Positions 4,992-5,549 of a stretch of 5,549 nt of DNA are shown one piece after another. Under the pieces are notes generated by a model. That model saw only the letters and a program-made list of their open reading frames with translations. It searched no databases and had not been told where the DNA came from. Each line of letters begins with the position of its first letter. Position 1 is the stretch's first letter. A program made the translations under genes and the position numbers. This DNA comes from Nitrosopumilales archaeon CG15_BIG_FIL_POST_REV_8_21_14_020_37_12 (GTDB lineage: Archaea > Thermoproteota > Nitrososphaeria > Nitrososphaerales > Nitrosopumilaceae). The DNA lies in the NCBI GenBank assembly GCA_002781805.1, contig PFFZ01000075.1, forward strand, positions 1-5,549. The letters run 5' to 3'.

Positions 4992-5549
4992 CCTAACCTT
5001 TCTTATCCTGTTGGCCCCATAAACCATCATTGCAGGTGCTCCAACATACATTCCAAGATTCATCAAAATAACTATAATTCCATATCCTACAATCTCTTGT
5101 TCTGTGTCTGCTAATGACATTACAGACAAACTTGACAGCATTGGTGTGATTCCTGCCTTTACAATCTCTTTGAATACTGGATTTTCTCTTTCATAGTCTG
5201 CCACGTATGGTGAAAATGAATAGTAAAACTCGTTGAATCCCGACATAAATACAGCTCCCGATTCAGTCGTCATTACTTTGTTATCTCTAATCTCCCTTAG
5301 GGATTGCACCTGTGGTGCCATTTCTGAACCATATGTTGCAGTAGCAATCAGGCATCCTCCGCCTTCCTTTGGTTTCTCTATGATGGTACATTTTCCATCA
5401 ACCAGCTTTGTTCCAGTTCCGCACTCACCAAACTCTAGTTCTTTTACCTCTGGCGTCTTTGGCTCATCTAGTCCCACTGCCTCGTATATTGATGAATACT
5501 CTGGATAATTATCATCAAACCATTTTTTGTAGCTTGCCTCGTTGTTGTA
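4986..5549 (-). CDS. CFI-box C-terminal domain protein, probably surface/membrane anchored (5' part beyond window)
   Basis: The frame is open to the window edge, giving 187 visible C-terminal residues; the true start is outside. In order: an aromatic, acidic stretch ending WFDDNYPEYSSIYEAVGL (visible 10-27), which looks like the end of a repeat unit seen in large thaumarchaeal secreted proteins; a Cys-containing linker CGTGTKLVDGKC (43-54), possibly a disulfide loop; GGG followed by the CFI-box CLIATATYGSEMAPQVQSLR (from 66, bases 5328-5354 for the core); a conserved FYYSFSPYVADYERENP (108-124); and a hydrophobic helix about 153-178 followed by RIRKVRF, a basic tail that would stay in the cytoplasm. 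This is the layout of an exported protein anchored at its C-terminus. The molecular role of the CFI-box is not known to me. An internal GTG at 5477 is not the likely start, since homology-like sequence continues upstream. Confidence 0.8.
   Translation of the reverse strand, partial: YNNEASYKKWFDDNYPEYSSIYEAVGLDEPKTPEVKELEFGECGTGTKLVDGKCTIIEKPKEGGGCLIATATYGSEMAPQVQSLREIRDNKVMTTESGAVFMSGFNEFYYSFSPYVADYERENPVFKEIVKAGITPMLSSLSVMSLADTEQEIVGYGIIVILMNLGMYVGAPAMMVYGANRIRKVRF

Noticed and set aside
5475..5477. GTG as the start of the CFI-box gene
   Set aside because: The frame continues open to the window edge with protein-like, repeat-type sequence upstream, so the gene starts outside the window.
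1..5549. CRISPR array, insertion sequence, tRNA or rRNA gene, phage or defence system
   Set aside because: No direct-repeat array, transposase motif, terminal inverted repeats, tRNA-like arms or rRNA sequence were seen; genes fill almost the whole window.

Overview
The window reads as a piece of chromosome from a Nitrososphaerota (Thaumarchaeota) archaeon, most likely Nitrosopumilus-like. The evidence is a moderately AT-rich sequence, archaeal/eukaryotic-type ribosomal proteins (L7Ae, S28e, L24e), an archaeal IF5B, archaeal box A promoters and GGTGAT-type ribosome binding sites. The last gene also carries a CFI-box C-terminal module that I associate with this phylum. Genus assignment is inference.

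Plus strand, 1-4323. The window opens inside a phosphohexomutase of the GlmM/ManB family, complete except for its N-terminus. After a 62-bp gap with a box A and a short leader comes a tight five-gene translation operon: rpl7ae, rps28e, rpl24e, ndk and infB. Spacing runs from a 4-base overlap to 10 bp. This order is familiar from many archaea. It joins ribosome components, an sRNP/RNase P K-turn-binding protein, the NTP-balancing kinase that supplies GTP, and the GTPase that joins ribosomal subunits at initiation. ndk and infB both start with TTG and lie in the same frame, separated by one TGA.

Minus strand, 4369-5549, converging on the operon. From right to left: the C-terminal part of a large membrane-anchored surface-type protein with a CFI-box, a 48-residue zinc-ribbon protein too short for usual ORF cut-offs, and a thioredoxin with a charged N-terminal helix. 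The thioredoxin and the zinc-ribbon gene each have a box A centred 26-27 bases before the chosen ATG, which fits leaderless mRNAs.

Most of the window is conserved housekeeping DNA and no new defence or mobile system is visible. The best lead is the short leader of rpl7ae. A 4-bp hairpin there buries the Shine-Dalgarno sequence and is flanked by GA on both sides, as in a K-turn, the RNA motif that L7Ae binds. This suggests autogenous translational control. There is no stretch above 300 bases without a gene.
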